From Homoserinimonas sedimenticola (GTDB taxonomy: Bacteria > Actinomycetota > Actinomycetes > Actinomycetales > Microbacteriaceae), in NCBI RefSeq assembly GCF_026094475.1, contig NZ_JAPELL010000001.1, forward strand, positions 62,001 to 126,000: a stretch of DNA of 64,000 nucleotides. Reading direction: 5' to 3'. The notes beneath the pieces are model-generated. The model saw only the letters and a list, made by a program, of their open reading frames with translations, was not told where the DNA came from and did not search any database. Within the stretch, counting starts at the first letter, position 1, and every line of letters begins with the position of its first letter. The translations under genes were made by a program, and so were the position numbers. Shown here piece by piece: positions 16,236-26,032 of the stretch.

Positions 16236-17144
16236 TCAGAGCGGGTCACCGTCCTGGGTCGTGGTGGAGGTCGTGCTGGGGGTCGTGGGCGTTGCGGGAG
16301 CCGCGGGGGTCCCGGAAGCTCCCGGGGCGGGCTGCCAGGGGAGTGCGCCCGTGATGGGGTCGGCGACGACGGCCTGGAGGAAGTCGCGCGTGCGCTGCTC
16401 CTTGGGGTTGGTGAAGAACTCCTCGGGCGTGCCTTCCTCGACGATGCGGCCGCCGTCGAACATCAGGATGCGGTTGGAGACGTCGCGAGCGAACTGCATC
16501 TCGTGCGTCACGATCAGCATCGTGATGTCGGTCGACTCGGCGACGTCCTTGAGAATGCCGAGCACTTCCCCCACGATCTCCGGGTCCAGGGCCGAGGTGA
16601 CCTCGTCGAGGAGCAGGATCTCGGGGTCCATGGCGAGCGCACGCGCGATCGCGACCCGCTGCTGCTGGCCGCCGGAGAGTTCGAGCGGATGCGCATCCTC
16701 CTTGTCAGCGAGACCCACCTGGTCGAGCAGGCCGCGAGCCTTCTCGATCGCGTCCTCTTTCGACATTCCGAGCACGTGCACGGGGGCCTCGATGATGTTC
16801 TCGATCACCGTCATGTTGGGGAAGAGGTTGAACTGCTGGAAGACCATGCCGATCCGCTTGCGGATCTCGGTCTTGTGCTTGGGCTTGAGCTCCACCCGCT
16901 CGCCGTCGACCTCCGCGTGGGTGAGAGGCTCGCCGTCGATGAAGATGTAGCCGTCGGTGAGGTCCTCAAGCGTCATGACGAGACGCAGGATCGTCGTCTT
17001 TCCCGAGCCGCTCGGCCCGATGAGCGTCACGCGGTCGCCCTTCGCGACGGTGAAGTTCAGGCCGTCGAGGACGACCGTGTCACCGAAGCGCTTCTGGACG
17101 TCGCGGAACTCGATCGCGGGAACAGCGCCGTTCGGCGCCGCCAT
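16236..17144 (-). CDS. ehuA: Ectoine/hydroxyectoine ABC transporter ATPase
   Basis: The 302-residue polar-amino-acid-type ABC ATPase has Walker A GPSGSGKTT, Q-loop VFQQFNLFP, signature LSGGQQQR, Walker B LLLDEVTSALDPE and H-loop VTHEM. The C-terminus carries a 45-residue Pro/Thr/Ala tail not needed for the fold. ATG 17144 begins one nucleotide after the ehuD stop; an in-frame TTG at 17162 would overlap ehuD by 17 nt and is less likely. Assignment to ectoine uptake comes from the EhuB-like binding protein in the same operon and the ect genes directly downstream. Confidence 0.9.
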   Translation of the reverse strand: MAAPNGAVPAIEFRDVQKRFGDTVVLDGLNFTVAKGDRVTLIGPSGSGKTTILRLVMTLEDLTDGYIFIDGEPLTHAEVDGERVELKPKHKTEIRKRIGMVFQQFNLFPNMTVIENIIEAPVHVLGMSKEDAIEKARGLLDQVGLADKEDAHPLELSGGQQQRVAIARALAMDPEILLLDEVTSALDPEIVGEVLGILKDVAESTDITMLIVTHEMQFARDVSNRILMFDGGRIVEEGTPEEFFTNPKEQRTRDFLQAVVADPITGALPWQPAPGASGTPAAPATPTTPSTTSTTTQDGDPL

Positions 17145-17145
17145 G

Positions 17146-17799
17146 TCAGTTTCTGAAGGCAAGGCGCTTTTCCAATCTGCAGATGAGAAGCGAGGTGGGG
17201 TAGCTGGCGAGCAGGAAGATGATGCCCGCGAGCGTGATCGCCTCGATGTACTTGAAGTGGTTGCCGCCGAAGACGAGCCCGGCCTGGACCATCTCGACGA
17301 CGCCGATGCTGAGCAGGAACGGGGTGTCCTTGAACATCGAGATCGCGTAGTTGCCCAGGGCCGGCACGGTGGCGCGCACGGCCTGCGGGATGATGACGGC
17401 GACCCACGTGCGCCGACGCGACATCGATAGTGCTGTCGTGGCCTCCCACTGGCCCTTCGGCACGGACTCGATGCCCGCCCGGTAGACCTCCGCCATGTAC
17501 GTGGAGTAGTGGATGCCGAATACCGCGATGCCGATCGTGAGGGGATCGATGTTCGTGAACGCGTAGTAGGCGAAGAGCAGCTGCACGACGATGGGCGTCA
17601 TCCGAATGAAGTCGATGACGAAGCGGATGACGGCCGCGATCGGCTTGGGGGCCGAGCGTCGCGCGATTGCGATCACGAGCCCGAGGATGGCGGCGATCGC
17701 CGTGCTCACGACGGTGACGAGCAGGGTGACGGTGAAGAAGCCGACCAGAAGGGTGGGGAGGGCCTCCCACGCGAGTTCCCAATTCCAGATGTCGTTCAC
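17146..17799 (-). CDS. ehuD: Ectoine/hydroxyectoine ABC transporter permease
   Basis: The 217-residue HisM-type permease has about five membrane helices and the ATPase-contact loop EVYRAGIESVPKGQWEA (EAA loop). The start is GTG and overlaps the ehuC stop by 4 nt (GTGA). With ehuC it should form the heterodimeric channel for compatible-solute import. Confidence 0.9.
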   Translation of the reverse strand: MNDIWNWELAWEALPTLLVGFFTVTLLVTVVSTAIAAILGLVIAIARRSAPKPIAAVIRFVIDFIRMTPIVVQLLFAYYAFTNIDPLTIGIAVFGIHYSTYMAEVYRAGIESVPKGQWEATTALSMSRRRTWVAVIIPQAVRATVPALGNYAISMFKDTPFLLSIGVVEMVQAGLVFGGNHFKYIEAITLAGIIFLLASYPTSLLICRLEKRLAFRN

Positions 17800-18530
17800 G
17801 AGCGTGCCCCCTCTCCAGCGTCGACGCCCGTGTCGGGGGAGCGGAGGCTGAGGGCCTCGCGCAGGGACTCACCACGTCCCAGGCGGTGCTTCGCCTGCAC
17901 CTCGAGCATGTTCATGACGAGCGTGAGGATGTACGCGAGCACGAAGTAGATGATGAGTCCGACGGTGTACGCGAAGAAGGTGTCGGTGTCGATGCGCAGC
18001 TGATCCACCCTGAATGTGAGGTCCGCCATCGTGATGAAGCTGACGATCGCGGTGCCCTTGAGCAGGTGGATGAGCAGGTTCGAGAGCGAGGGGATCATGA
18101 GCGCCCACGCCTGGGGGAAGATGACTCGACGCATCCGCTGTGCGCTCGTCATGCTGAGTGCGGTCGTCGCCTCCCACTGGCCCTGGGGCACGGAGTTGAT
18201 GGAGCCGCGCACGACCTCCGCCGCATAGGCGCCGTAATTGAGTCCGAGCGCGAGGATGCCGACGAACATCGCGTCGAGTTCGACCCCGAGCTGTGGCAGC
18301 ACGAAGAAGAACCAGAAGAGCTGCACGACGAGCGACGTGCCACGGAAGAACTCGATGATCGCCCGGGCGAACCCGCGCACCAGGATGTTCTCCTGGCGCG
18401 CGAGCAGCCCGAGCGTCACCGCGATGAGCATTGCCAGGAGGGCGCCGCCGACCGTCAGCTGGAGTGTGATCCACACCCCGTCGAGGATCCTCGGCAGCGC
18501 CGCTCCCAGCGCTTCGAAGTTACTGTCCAT
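17796..18530 (-). CDS. ehuC: Ectoine/hydroxyectoine ABC transporter permease
   Basis: The 244-residue permease has about five membrane helices, with the EAA loop AAEVVRGSINSVPQGQWEA near the middle, closely parallel to the one in ehuD. The hydrophilic C-terminal tail (about 215-244) is longer than in ehuD. It starts 11 nt after the ehuB stop and overlaps ehuD, so the transporter genes are translationally coupled. Confidence 0.9.
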   Translation of the reverse strand: MDSNFEALGAALPRILDGVWITLQLTVGGALLAMLIAVTLGLLARQENILVRGFARAIIEFFRGTSLVVQLFWFFFVLPQLGVELDAMFVGILALGLNYGAYAAEVVRGSINSVPQGQWEATTALSMTSAQRMRRVIFPQAWALMIPSLSNLLIHLLKGTAIVSFITMADLTFRVDQLRIDTDTFFAYTVGLIIYFVLAYILTLVMNMLEVQAKHRLGRGESLREALSLRSPDTGVDAGEGARS

Positions 18531-18541
18531 GAGGACGGGCG

Positions 18542-19441
18542 TCAGCCCAGGTCACCTGCACACAGCTGCTCGGTCGTGAGGTCGGCGGGAGGCATGTTCT
18601 CGGCCGTGAAGCCGAACTCGCCGACGAGGTCGAGGTAGGCCTCTTCGCTCTCCATGATGGTGGCGAGCTCCTCGTTGTAGGCCTCCAGCAGCTCCGTGTC
18701 CTCCTGGCGGAAGACAGTGCCGCCGGCACCGATCTGCTCGACGCCGTCGATCTCCTGCACGAAGGCCTGCGTGGTCTCGACCCCGGCGTCGGGGTTGTTG
18801 TCGGCCATCCAGTTCAGCGAGATCGCCGTCATGGCGAAGGCGTCGGCGCGGCCGTTGGCGACGACATCCATGCCGGACTGCGCGTCGGGCACCGTCTGCA
18901 CGTTGCTGATGCCGAGGTCCTCGGCGTAGCCGGCCTCGATGCCGCCCGCGAGCACGGCGAGGTTGACGTCGGGGTTGGCGGCGACCGAGTCGAGGTCGGT
19001 CAGACCCATGGGGTTGCCCTCGGGCACCATGAGCGCCGTCGTGTACATGATCTCGGGGTCGCTGAAGGCGGCCTGCTCGCAGCGCTCCGGAAGGATCGAC
19101 ATGCCCGCGCTGATGGCGTCGAACCGGCCGGCGTTGAGGCCGGGGATGAGGGAGTTCCAGTCGACCTGGACGACCTCGACGTTCTCGATGCCGAGGTTGC
19201 CGAAGATCTCCTCGTGCATTGCGATCGTGGCGCCGGTGGGCTCATCGCCCTCGAGCCACGAGTAGGGACGCTCATCCGCGATGGCGACCGTGATCGTGCC
19301 CTCCTCCTGAAGGGTCGTGAGGAGGTCCTCCTCCGTGTCTCCGGTGTCACCGCCGTTGCCGCTGCAGGCGGTGAGCCCGAGTGCGACCACGCCGGTCGCT
19401 GCGATCGCGAGACGAGCCTTGGGGCTCCGTCGCTTGTTCAT
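18542..19441 (-). CDS. ehuB: Ectoine/hydroxyectoine-binding lipoprotein
   Basis: The 299-residue substrate-binding protein has a lipoprotein signal (KRR n-region, hydrophobic core, lipobox LTAC with Cys 26) and a family-3 solute-binding fold. Diagnostic stretches shared with EhuB are ADERPYSWL, SLIPGLNAGRFDAISAGM, ILPERCEQAAFSDPE, DAQSGMDVVANGRADAFAMTAIS. It would capture ectoines outside the membrane. Two adjacent ATGs (19444 and 19441) follow AGAGGAG; the inner one has the better spacing. The frame extends to 19732 but that part has no signal-peptide character. It is the first gene of the eight-gene ehu-ect block. Confidence 0.9.
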   Translation of the reverse strand: MNKRRSPKARLAIAATGVVALGLTACSGNGGDTGDTEEDLLTTLQEEGTITVAIADERPYSWLEGDEPTGATIAMHEEIFGNLGIENVEVVQVDWNSLIPGLNAGRFDAISAGMSILPERCEQAAFSDPEIMYTTALMVPEGNPMGLTDLDSVAANPDVNLAVLAGGIEAGYAEDLGISNVQTVPDAQSGMDVVANGRADAFAMTAISLNWMADNNPDAGVETTQAFVQEIDGVEQIGAGGTVFRQEDTELLEAYNEELATIMESEEAYLDLVGEFGFTAENMPPADLTTEQLCAGDLG

Positions 19442-19444
19442 CAT

Positions 19445-19939
19445 GCTCCTCTTTCGGTCGTGTAGGACGAACCTCGTCGGCGGCACTAGGGAAGCCGCGG
19501 ACAGACCCGACCCGAAATGGTGATGGGCATCCACCCTACGCACGCCTCCAGCTGCCCTACCAGTCCACGACACGCACGGCGGGGGTGACGCGCCGGGGGT
19601 GCGCGTACCCTTGCGGGCCCCTCTCATCCGTGCTAGCCCGACTAGATCCAGGGGCGGCTGCTCGGCCCCCGATGGGGCCGATCGCGGGCCTTCTCGCGCG
19701 CACCTCGGCGCACCGTTTTCGCCCGAACTCATGGGGATGCGCGGGGGATGCGTGAGACCCGCAGACGAGAGATGATCAGGTTCCAGCGGCGCTTGTCTCG
19801 CGCTCCGCCGCGAGCGTCGATGGGCGGTGGATTTCGGGCAGAAATCGCCGAGATCACAGTTTGGTAACAGAAGCGAATTTCGCCGGAATTAACCTACGAT
19901 TTGCTTCCTGGCGGTCCGCACCGCTGCCCGCCGCCGTGC
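19445..19939. other. Intergenic region upstream of ehuB with candidate promoter
   Basis: No convincing gene is seen in these 495 bases. On the minus strand TAGGGT at 19538-19533 could be a -10 element giving a leader of about 85 nt before ehuB. A distinctly AT-richer patch (about 19855-19910, including AATTAACCTACGATTT) contains a second TAGGTT candidate on the minus strand. Such a long regulatory region is plausible for an osmotically induced operon. Open frames here lack ribosome sites and are shadows. Confidence 0.4.
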
Positions 19940-20212
19940 TCAGCGTCGTGTGACGCCCGCCTGTTCGCCCGCCTTCGGGCCGCGCTTCACGAGGCCGATC
20001 ACGAGCAGAACGATCCCCACTCCGCAGACGATCGCGCCGGGAATCAACAGTGCTCCCTGAGTGACTCCGTGCGACGTGCCGCCCTCCTCATTCCAGGTGT
20101 TGCCGAGGATGAAGGACGTGATGACGGCCGCGAGACCGATCAGTGCCAGCACGACACCGATCACTATCCACCTTCCGTTGTGCTGACGGTTCTCCACGAC
20201 ATTGCGCGTCAT
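19940..20212 (-). CDS. Two-TM hypothetical membrane protein
   Basis: The 90-residue protein starts MTRNVVENRQHNGR and has two membrane helices (about 15-38 and 55-78), with a short extracytoplasmic Asn/Glu/Gly loop between. The C-terminus is basic. AAGGGAG lies about 7 nt before ATG 20212; the longer frame to 20347 is rejected. The family is not recognised. Confidence 0.65.
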   Translation of the reverse strand: MTRNVVENRQHNGRWIVIGVVLALIGLAAVITSFILGNTWNEEGGTSHGVTQGALLIPGAIVCGVGIVLLVIGLVKRGPKAGEQAGVTRR

Positions 20213-20240
20213 GGGCGTCTCCCTTCTATCGACGACGACA

Positions 20241-20633
20241 TCAAACGATCGGCTTCCCCGCCGTCTGTAGCGGCTCGGGCGAGTGGCGCAGGAAGGACAC
20301 CACGACGCCGATTCCACCTGCGCCGAAGAGCACGATGAGGTCGACAAGCGTGAGCCCCGTCGGCAGGAGTCCCCACACGGTCCTGTCGAAGAGACCCGCG
20401 ACGGCGAGGATGAGAAGGAGCAGCGCGACGACGAGTATCGTGCCGCGAAGGGCGGCAGGGCGGCTCTTCGTCACAGCGACTGTGAGGAGTGCTGCAGCGC
20501 AGAGCAGATAGAGGATGTCGACGGCGAGGTCGACGTTGAAGATCGACAGCAGGTGCGCGCCCTCGATGAAGAGACCGATGAGGCCGTGCCCACCGAGGAT
20601 CACCCCGAGAATGAGTGCGTATGCCTTAGCCAT
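20241..20633 (-). CDS. Four-TM membrane protein, DUF4383-like
   Basis: The 130-residue protein has four membrane helices with short loops. The pattern YALILGVILGGHGLIG, then FNVDLAVDILYLLCAAALL, resembles DUF4383-type proteins, but this is by pattern only. ATG 20633 has no strong ribosome site. It sits 28 nt upstream of the two-TM gene on the same strand and the pair may be co-transcribed. Confidence 0.65.
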   Translation of the reverse strand: MAKAYALILGVILGGHGLIGLFIEGAHLLSIFNVDLAVDILYLLCAAALLTVAVTKSRPAALRGTILVVALLLLILAVAGLFDRTVWGLLPTGLTLVDLIVLFGAGGIGVVVSFLRHSPEPLQTAGKPIV

Positions 20634-20706
20634 GCGCCCATGCTGGTCCCGGATGGCACGGGCGCTCCGATCTTTGCGTCGATACTCAGGTTCGCTCGGG
20701 TGCTGA

Positions 20707-22520
<1,814 letters not shown>

Positions 22521-22532
22521 GCATCCGTAGCC

Positions 22533-22565
22533 CGTCGCATACCGACTCGTCGCATACCGGGCGGT
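22533..22565 (+). promoter_or_regulatory. Direct repeat and TetR-like operator ahead of the NADP oxidoreductase
   Basis: CGTCGCATACCG occurs twice with a 15-bp period (22533-22544 and 22548-22559). The second copy runs into ACCG-GG-CGGT (22556-22565), the core of many TetR-family operators. A TAGCGT -10 candidate is at 22579-22584, so a protein bound here would cover the -35 region. Confidence 0.45.
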
Positions 22566-22632
22566 CGGTTGGGGGTGCTAGCGTGCGGGGCGGGCCCAGC
22601 GCCGGGCCGCGACGACGACATGAGGAGGCAGC

Positions 22633-23649
22633 GTGGCATCCGATCATTCCCGCAGCACGCAGATCCAGCTGGCGGAGCGCCCGAAGGGCTGGCCCGACGA
22701 CGCGACCTTTCGCACCGTTGCGGTCGACCTCCCGGAGCTCGGTGAGGGCGAGGTACGGGTCGCGAACGACTTCGTCTCGGTAGACCCCTACATGCGCGGT
22801 CGCATGGACGACGTCAAGTCCTACGTACCGCCCTACGCGCTCGGCGAGACGATGGAGGGCGGCGCCGTGGGACGGGTCGTCGAGAGTGCCTCCGAGCGGC
22901 TCGCTGTCGGCGACCTCGTGCTGCACTCCCTCGGCTGGCGCGATATGGCTCAGGCTGAGGCATCCGCGTTCCGCCGCGTCGAGGAGCTGCCCGACATCCC
23001 CGCTTCTGTCTACCTGGGAGTGCTGGGGATGCCCGGCTTCACCGCCTGGGTCGGCCTGCGTCAGATCGCCCGCATGCGGGAGGGCGACATCGTCTTCGTC
23101 TCGGGCGCCGCGGGCGCCGTGGGCAGCGCGGTGGGGCAGATCGCCCGGCTCGCCGGGGCCTCACGAGTCATCGGCTCGGCCGGTTCGGAGGAGAAGGTGC
23201 GCACGCTCACCGAGCGCTACGGCTTCGACGCCGCCATCAACTACAAGGACGGGCCCGTGCGCTCGAGCCTGCGTGAGGCGGCGCCCGACGGAATCGACGT
23301 GTACTTCGACAATGTGGGCGGGGAGCACCTCGAGGCGGCACTGGGCGCGTTCCGCGACGGTGGCCGCGGGGCGATCTGCGGCATGATCTCGCAGTACAAC
23401 GCGACGGAGCCTGCGCCAGGCCCGCGCAATCTCGCCAATCTCATCAAGCGGGGGCTCACCCTGCAGGGCTTCACCGTCAACAACTACAACCGCTTCTTCG
23501 GGGACTTCGCGAGCGAGGTCACCCCGTGGGTGCGCTCGGGAGAACTCGTCTTCGATGAGACGGTCGTCGACGGCATCGAGAATGCCCCGACCGCGTTCCT
23601 CGACATGATGCACGGCGCCAACATCGGCAAGATGGTCGTGCGCGTCTGA
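22633..23649 (+). CDS. NADP-dependent oxidoreductase, zinc-free MDR family
   Basis: The 338-residue enzyme belongs to the prostaglandin/leukotriene-reductase-like branch (CurA, LTB4 12-dehydrogenase) of medium-chain dehydrogenases. Seen are SVDPYMRGRM, the nucleotide motif VSGAAGAVGSAVGQIA, FDAAINYK, and YFDNVGG, with no zinc ligands. These enzymes reduce alkenal/alkenone double bonds with NADPH, often detoxifying reactive carbonyls. The start is GTG 22633 with GAGGAGG 6 nt upstream. The operator-like palindrome in its promoter suggests induction by a small molecule. Confidence 0.9.
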   Translation: MASDHSRSTQIQLAERPKGWPDDATFRTVAVDLPELGEGEVRVANDFVSVDPYMRGRMDDVKSYVPPYALGETMEGGAVGRVVESASERLAVGDLVLHSLGWRDMAQAEASAFRRVEELPDIPASVYLGVLGMPGFTAWVGLRQIARMREGDIVFVSGAAGAVGSAVGQIARLAGASRVIGSAGSEEKVRTLTERYGFDAAINYKDGPVRSSLREAAPDGIDVYFDNVGGEHLEAALGAFRDGGRGAICGMISQYNATEPAPGPRNLANLIKRGLTLQGFTVNNYNRFFGDFASEVTPWVRSGELVFDETVVDGIENAPTAFLDMMHGANIGKMVVRV

Positions 23650-23692
23650 GAGGTCGCTCCCGCGCCCACGATGGGCGTAGACTGAGGGGCGT

Positions 23693-23780
23693 ACACGGGA
23701 GTCCGGTGAGCCGGGCTGAGAGGAAGCTGCTCCAAGCTTCGACCGTCGAACCTGATCTGGATCATGCCAGCGCAGGGAGG
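23693..23780 (+). promoter_or_regulatory. TPP riboswitch (THI element)
   Basis: All conserved THI-box segments are present in order: ACACGGGAG, GGGCTGAGAG, the stem GAAGC/GCTTC, GACCGTCGAACCTGATC, TGGATCATGCCAGCG and CAGGGA. The 3' end merges with the ribosome site GGGAGGG of the ORF at 23788, so ligand binding probably hides that site and blocks translation. No terminator hairpin is evident between the element and the ORF. Control by cellular thiamine diphosphate is the known role of this RNA. Confidence 0.97.
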
Positions 23781-23787
23781 GAACCGA

Positions 23788-23919
23788 ATGTCGGTGGACA
23801 CACTTCTGAGAGCCGCACGAGGCGGCGCGTTCGAGCGCGCCCCGCACGGCTCGTCGCGCACGTATGCGGGGCAACCGCCCCACCAGGTCATCACCGCGAT
23901 CGCCGAGAGGCAGAAGTAG
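23788..23919 (+). CDS. Putative 43-residue leader protein between TPP riboswitch and ykoE
   Basis: ATG 23788 sits 7 nt after GGGAGGG, whose bases form the 3' edge of the riboswitch, the strongest ribosome site in this operon. The ORF ends at TAG 23917-23919, 5 nt before the ykoE ATG. It encodes a basic soluble peptide starting MSVDTLLRAARGGAFE and ending VITAIAERQK, with about 80% G/C in third positions, like real genes nearby. I recognise no family. It may be a functional small protein, or a translated leader whose ribosomes carry riboswitch control into ykoE by coupling. Confidence 0.55.
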   Translation: MSVDTLLRAARGGAFERAPHGSSRTYAGQPPHQVITAIAERQK

Positions 23920-23924
23920 GGATC

Positions 23925-24554
23925 ATGACCGCAGCACCATTCATCACCACCTCGTCCAGCACCGGAAGGAAGCGCCCGAGCTTTCGCTGGCGAGTCGTCG
24001 ATATCGTCGTCGCCAGCGTCATCGGTGTCGCATCCGGGCTTGTCTTCGTCGCCTGGAATATCGCGCACGAGCCGCTGAGCAACCTCGTCGCCTTCCTTCC
24101 CGGGCTTTCCGCGCTGTTCGGCGGTGGTTGGCTCTTCGCGGGCGTGTTGACGGCGCTCGTCGTCCGCAAGCCCGGTGCCGCCATCTATGGCGAGTTCCTC
24201 GCCGCCACCGTCTCCGCACTCGTCGGCAACCAGTGGGGCGCGCTGACGCTCGTCTCCGGTCTCGTGCAGGGTCTCGGCGCGGAACTCGTCTTCGCCGCCT
24301 TCCTCTACACCAACTGGCGCCTCAGCGGTACCGTGCTGGCGGGCATGGGTGCGGGACTCGCGATGGCCATCACGGATCTCACGCTGTGGTACCCGGGGGC
24401 GGGCATCCTCTTCATCACCGTCTACAGTATCTCGGCCATCGTCTCGGGCGCCGTGATCGCTGGCCTGCTCTCCTGGCTCGCCATGCGCGGGCTCGCCCGC
24501 ACGGGTGCCCTGAGCAGGTTCGCCGCCGGCCGCGACGTCGCGGCGCCACGCTGA
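23925..24554 (+). CDS. ykoE: ECF transporter S component for thiamine precursor (HMP)
   Basis: The 209-residue protein has about five to six membrane helices and matches YkoE, the substrate-binding component of the YkoEDC energy-coupling-factor system for hydroxymethylpyrimidine or thiamine. Useful stretches are RWRVVDIVVASVIGVASG, GAAIYGEFLAATVSALVGNQWG, QGLGAELVFA. ATG 23925 was chosen because the upstream frame crosses the riboswitch. The riboswitch upstream supports the thiamine assignment. Confidence 0.93.
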   Translation: MTAAPFITTSSSTGRKRPSFRWRVVDIVVASVIGVASGLVFVAWNIAHEPLSNLVAFLPGLSALFGGGWLFAGVLTALVVRKPGAAIYGEFLAATVSALVGNQWGALTLVSGLVQGLGAELVFAAFLYTNWRLSGTVLAGMGAGLAMAITDLTLWYPGAGILFITVYSISAIVSGAVIAGLLSWLAMRGLARTGALSRFAAGRDVAAPR

Positions 24555-24556
24555 CG

Positions 24557-26032
24557 ATGACGGATGCCGCGGCCACGGGCGCTCGCGTGAGTGCCCGCGG
24601 CTGGGGCTGGCGTCACGCGGGCCGCCCTGATTGGGCGGTGCGCGACCTCGACCTGCTCATCGAGCCGGGGGAGCGGGTGCTGTTGCTGGGCGCCTCCGGC
24701 TCGGGCAAGTCGACGCTGATGCACGGCCTCGCGGGCGTGCTCGGCGGAGAGGAGGAGGGCGAGGCGTCGGGGGAGCTGGAGATCGACGGCAGCGCGCCCG
24801 CGAACCAGCGGGGAACCGCGGGCCTCGTGCTGCAGGACCCCGATTCGCAGGTGATCCTCGCCCGCGTCGGCGACGACATCGCCTTCGGCTGCGAGAACCT
24901 TGGCGTACCGCGCGAGGAGACGTGGCGGCGTGTGGGAGAGGCCCTCGAGACCGTGGGGCTCGACCTCGCGCTGGAGCATCCCACGAGTGCCCTCTCGGGA
25001 GGGCAGAAGCAGCGGCTCGCGCTCGCGGGAGTGCTGGCGATGCAGCCTCGACTGCTGCTCCTCGACGAGCCGACCGCGAATCTCGACCCGGAGGGCGTAC
25101 GTGAGGTCGTCGAGGCCACCCGGCGCGTGCTCGACCGCACGGGAGCGACCCTCCTTGTGGTGGAACACCGCGTCGCCGTCTGGCGCGGACTCGTCGACCG
25201 GGTCGTCGTGCTGGGGGCTGAGGGGGGAGTGCTCGCCGACGGCAGCCCCGAGCAGGTGCTCACGGGCGAGGGCGAGGCGCTCGCGGCATCCGGAATCTGG
25301 GTGCCTGCGCATCCGCCGCGTCGGCCGCAGCGGCGGAATATCGAGGCGGGCCCGCCACTTCTGAGCACCGAGGCCCTCGCGGTCGCCCGCACGCGCGGCG
25401 ATGCCGTACAGAGCGGGGTGGAGCTCTTCGTCGCAGCCGGGCAGGCACTCGTGCTCACGGGCCCGAATGGTGTCGGCAAATCGACCGTCGCCCTCACGCT
25501 CGCGGGGCTCCTCCCGCCCGCGGAGGGGACCGTACACGCGCACCGCACACTCGCGGGGCGCGCGGGGGCGCATCCGATCCGCTGGCGTTCGCGGGAGCTG
25601 CTCACCCGCATCGGGACGGTCTTCCAGGACCCGGAGCACCAGCTGCTCACGGGGCGCGTGCGGGAGGAGCTCGCGGTGGGGCTGCGCGCCCTGAAGCTCG
25701 GGGCGAGCGAGATCGAGGAACGGGTCGACGAACTCCTCGCGCGGCTGCGCCTAGCGCATCTCGCCGACGCCAACCCCTTCACCCTCTCGGGTGGAGAGAA
25801 GCGGCGCCTCTCCGTCGCGACAATGCTCGCCACCCGGCCGCCGCTGCTTGTGCTCGACGAGCCCACCTTCGGGCAGGACTCCCGCACGTGGGAGGAGCTC
25901 GTCGCGATGTTCGCCGGCCTGCTCGACGACGGCAGCGCCATCGTCATGGCGACGCACGATGAGGAGCTCATCGAGGCGCTCGCCACCCGCACGCACGCGC
26001 TGACCCCGCAGCGCGAGGCGGTGCTGTCGTGA
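24557..26032 (+). CDS. ykoD: ECF transporter ATPase with two fused ABC domains
   Basis: The 491-residue protein carries two ATPase domains in one chain, replacing the EcfA-EcfA' pair. Domain 1 has Walker A GASGSGKST, LSGGQKQR and LLLDEPTANLD. Domain 2 has GPNGVGKST, LSGGEKRR and LVLDEPTFGQD. Both have ECF-type Q-loops (QDPDSQ and QDPEHQ). It starts 2 nt after ykoE and overlaps ykoC by 4 nt, so the three are made together. Confidence 0.93.
   Translation: MTDAAATGARVSARGWGWRHAGRPDWAVRDLDLLIEPGERVLLLGASGSGKSTLMHGLAGVLGGEEEGEASGELEIDGSAPANQRGTAGLVLQDPDSQVILARVGDDIAFGCENLGVPREETWRRVGEALETVGLDLALEHPTSALSGGQKQRLALAGVLAMQPRLLLLDEPTANLDPEGVREVVEATRRVLDRTGATLLVVEHRVAVWRGLVDRVVVLGAEGGVLADGSPEQVLTGEGEALAASGIWVPAHPPRRPQRRNIEAGPPLLSTEALAVARTRGDAVQSGVELFVAAGQALVLTGPNGVGKSTVALTLAGLLPPAEGTVHAHRTLAGRAGAHPIRWRSRELLTRIGTVFQDPEHQLLTGRVREELAVGLRALKLGASEIEERVDELLARLRLAHLADANPFTLSGGEKRRLSVATMLATRPPLLVLDEPTFGQDSRTWEELVAMFAGLLDDGSAIVMATHDEELIEALATRTHALTPQREAVLS

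Noticed and set aside
15565-16950. 461-codon plus-strand frame opposite ectA and ehuA
   Set aside because: It is antisense to two certain genes and has the Arg/Ser/Val-rich composition of a high-GC shadow frame.
19381-19755. 124-codon plus-strand frame in the region upstream of ehuB
   Set aside because: No ribosome site, overlaps the ehuB signal-peptide region in antisense, and no family resemblance.
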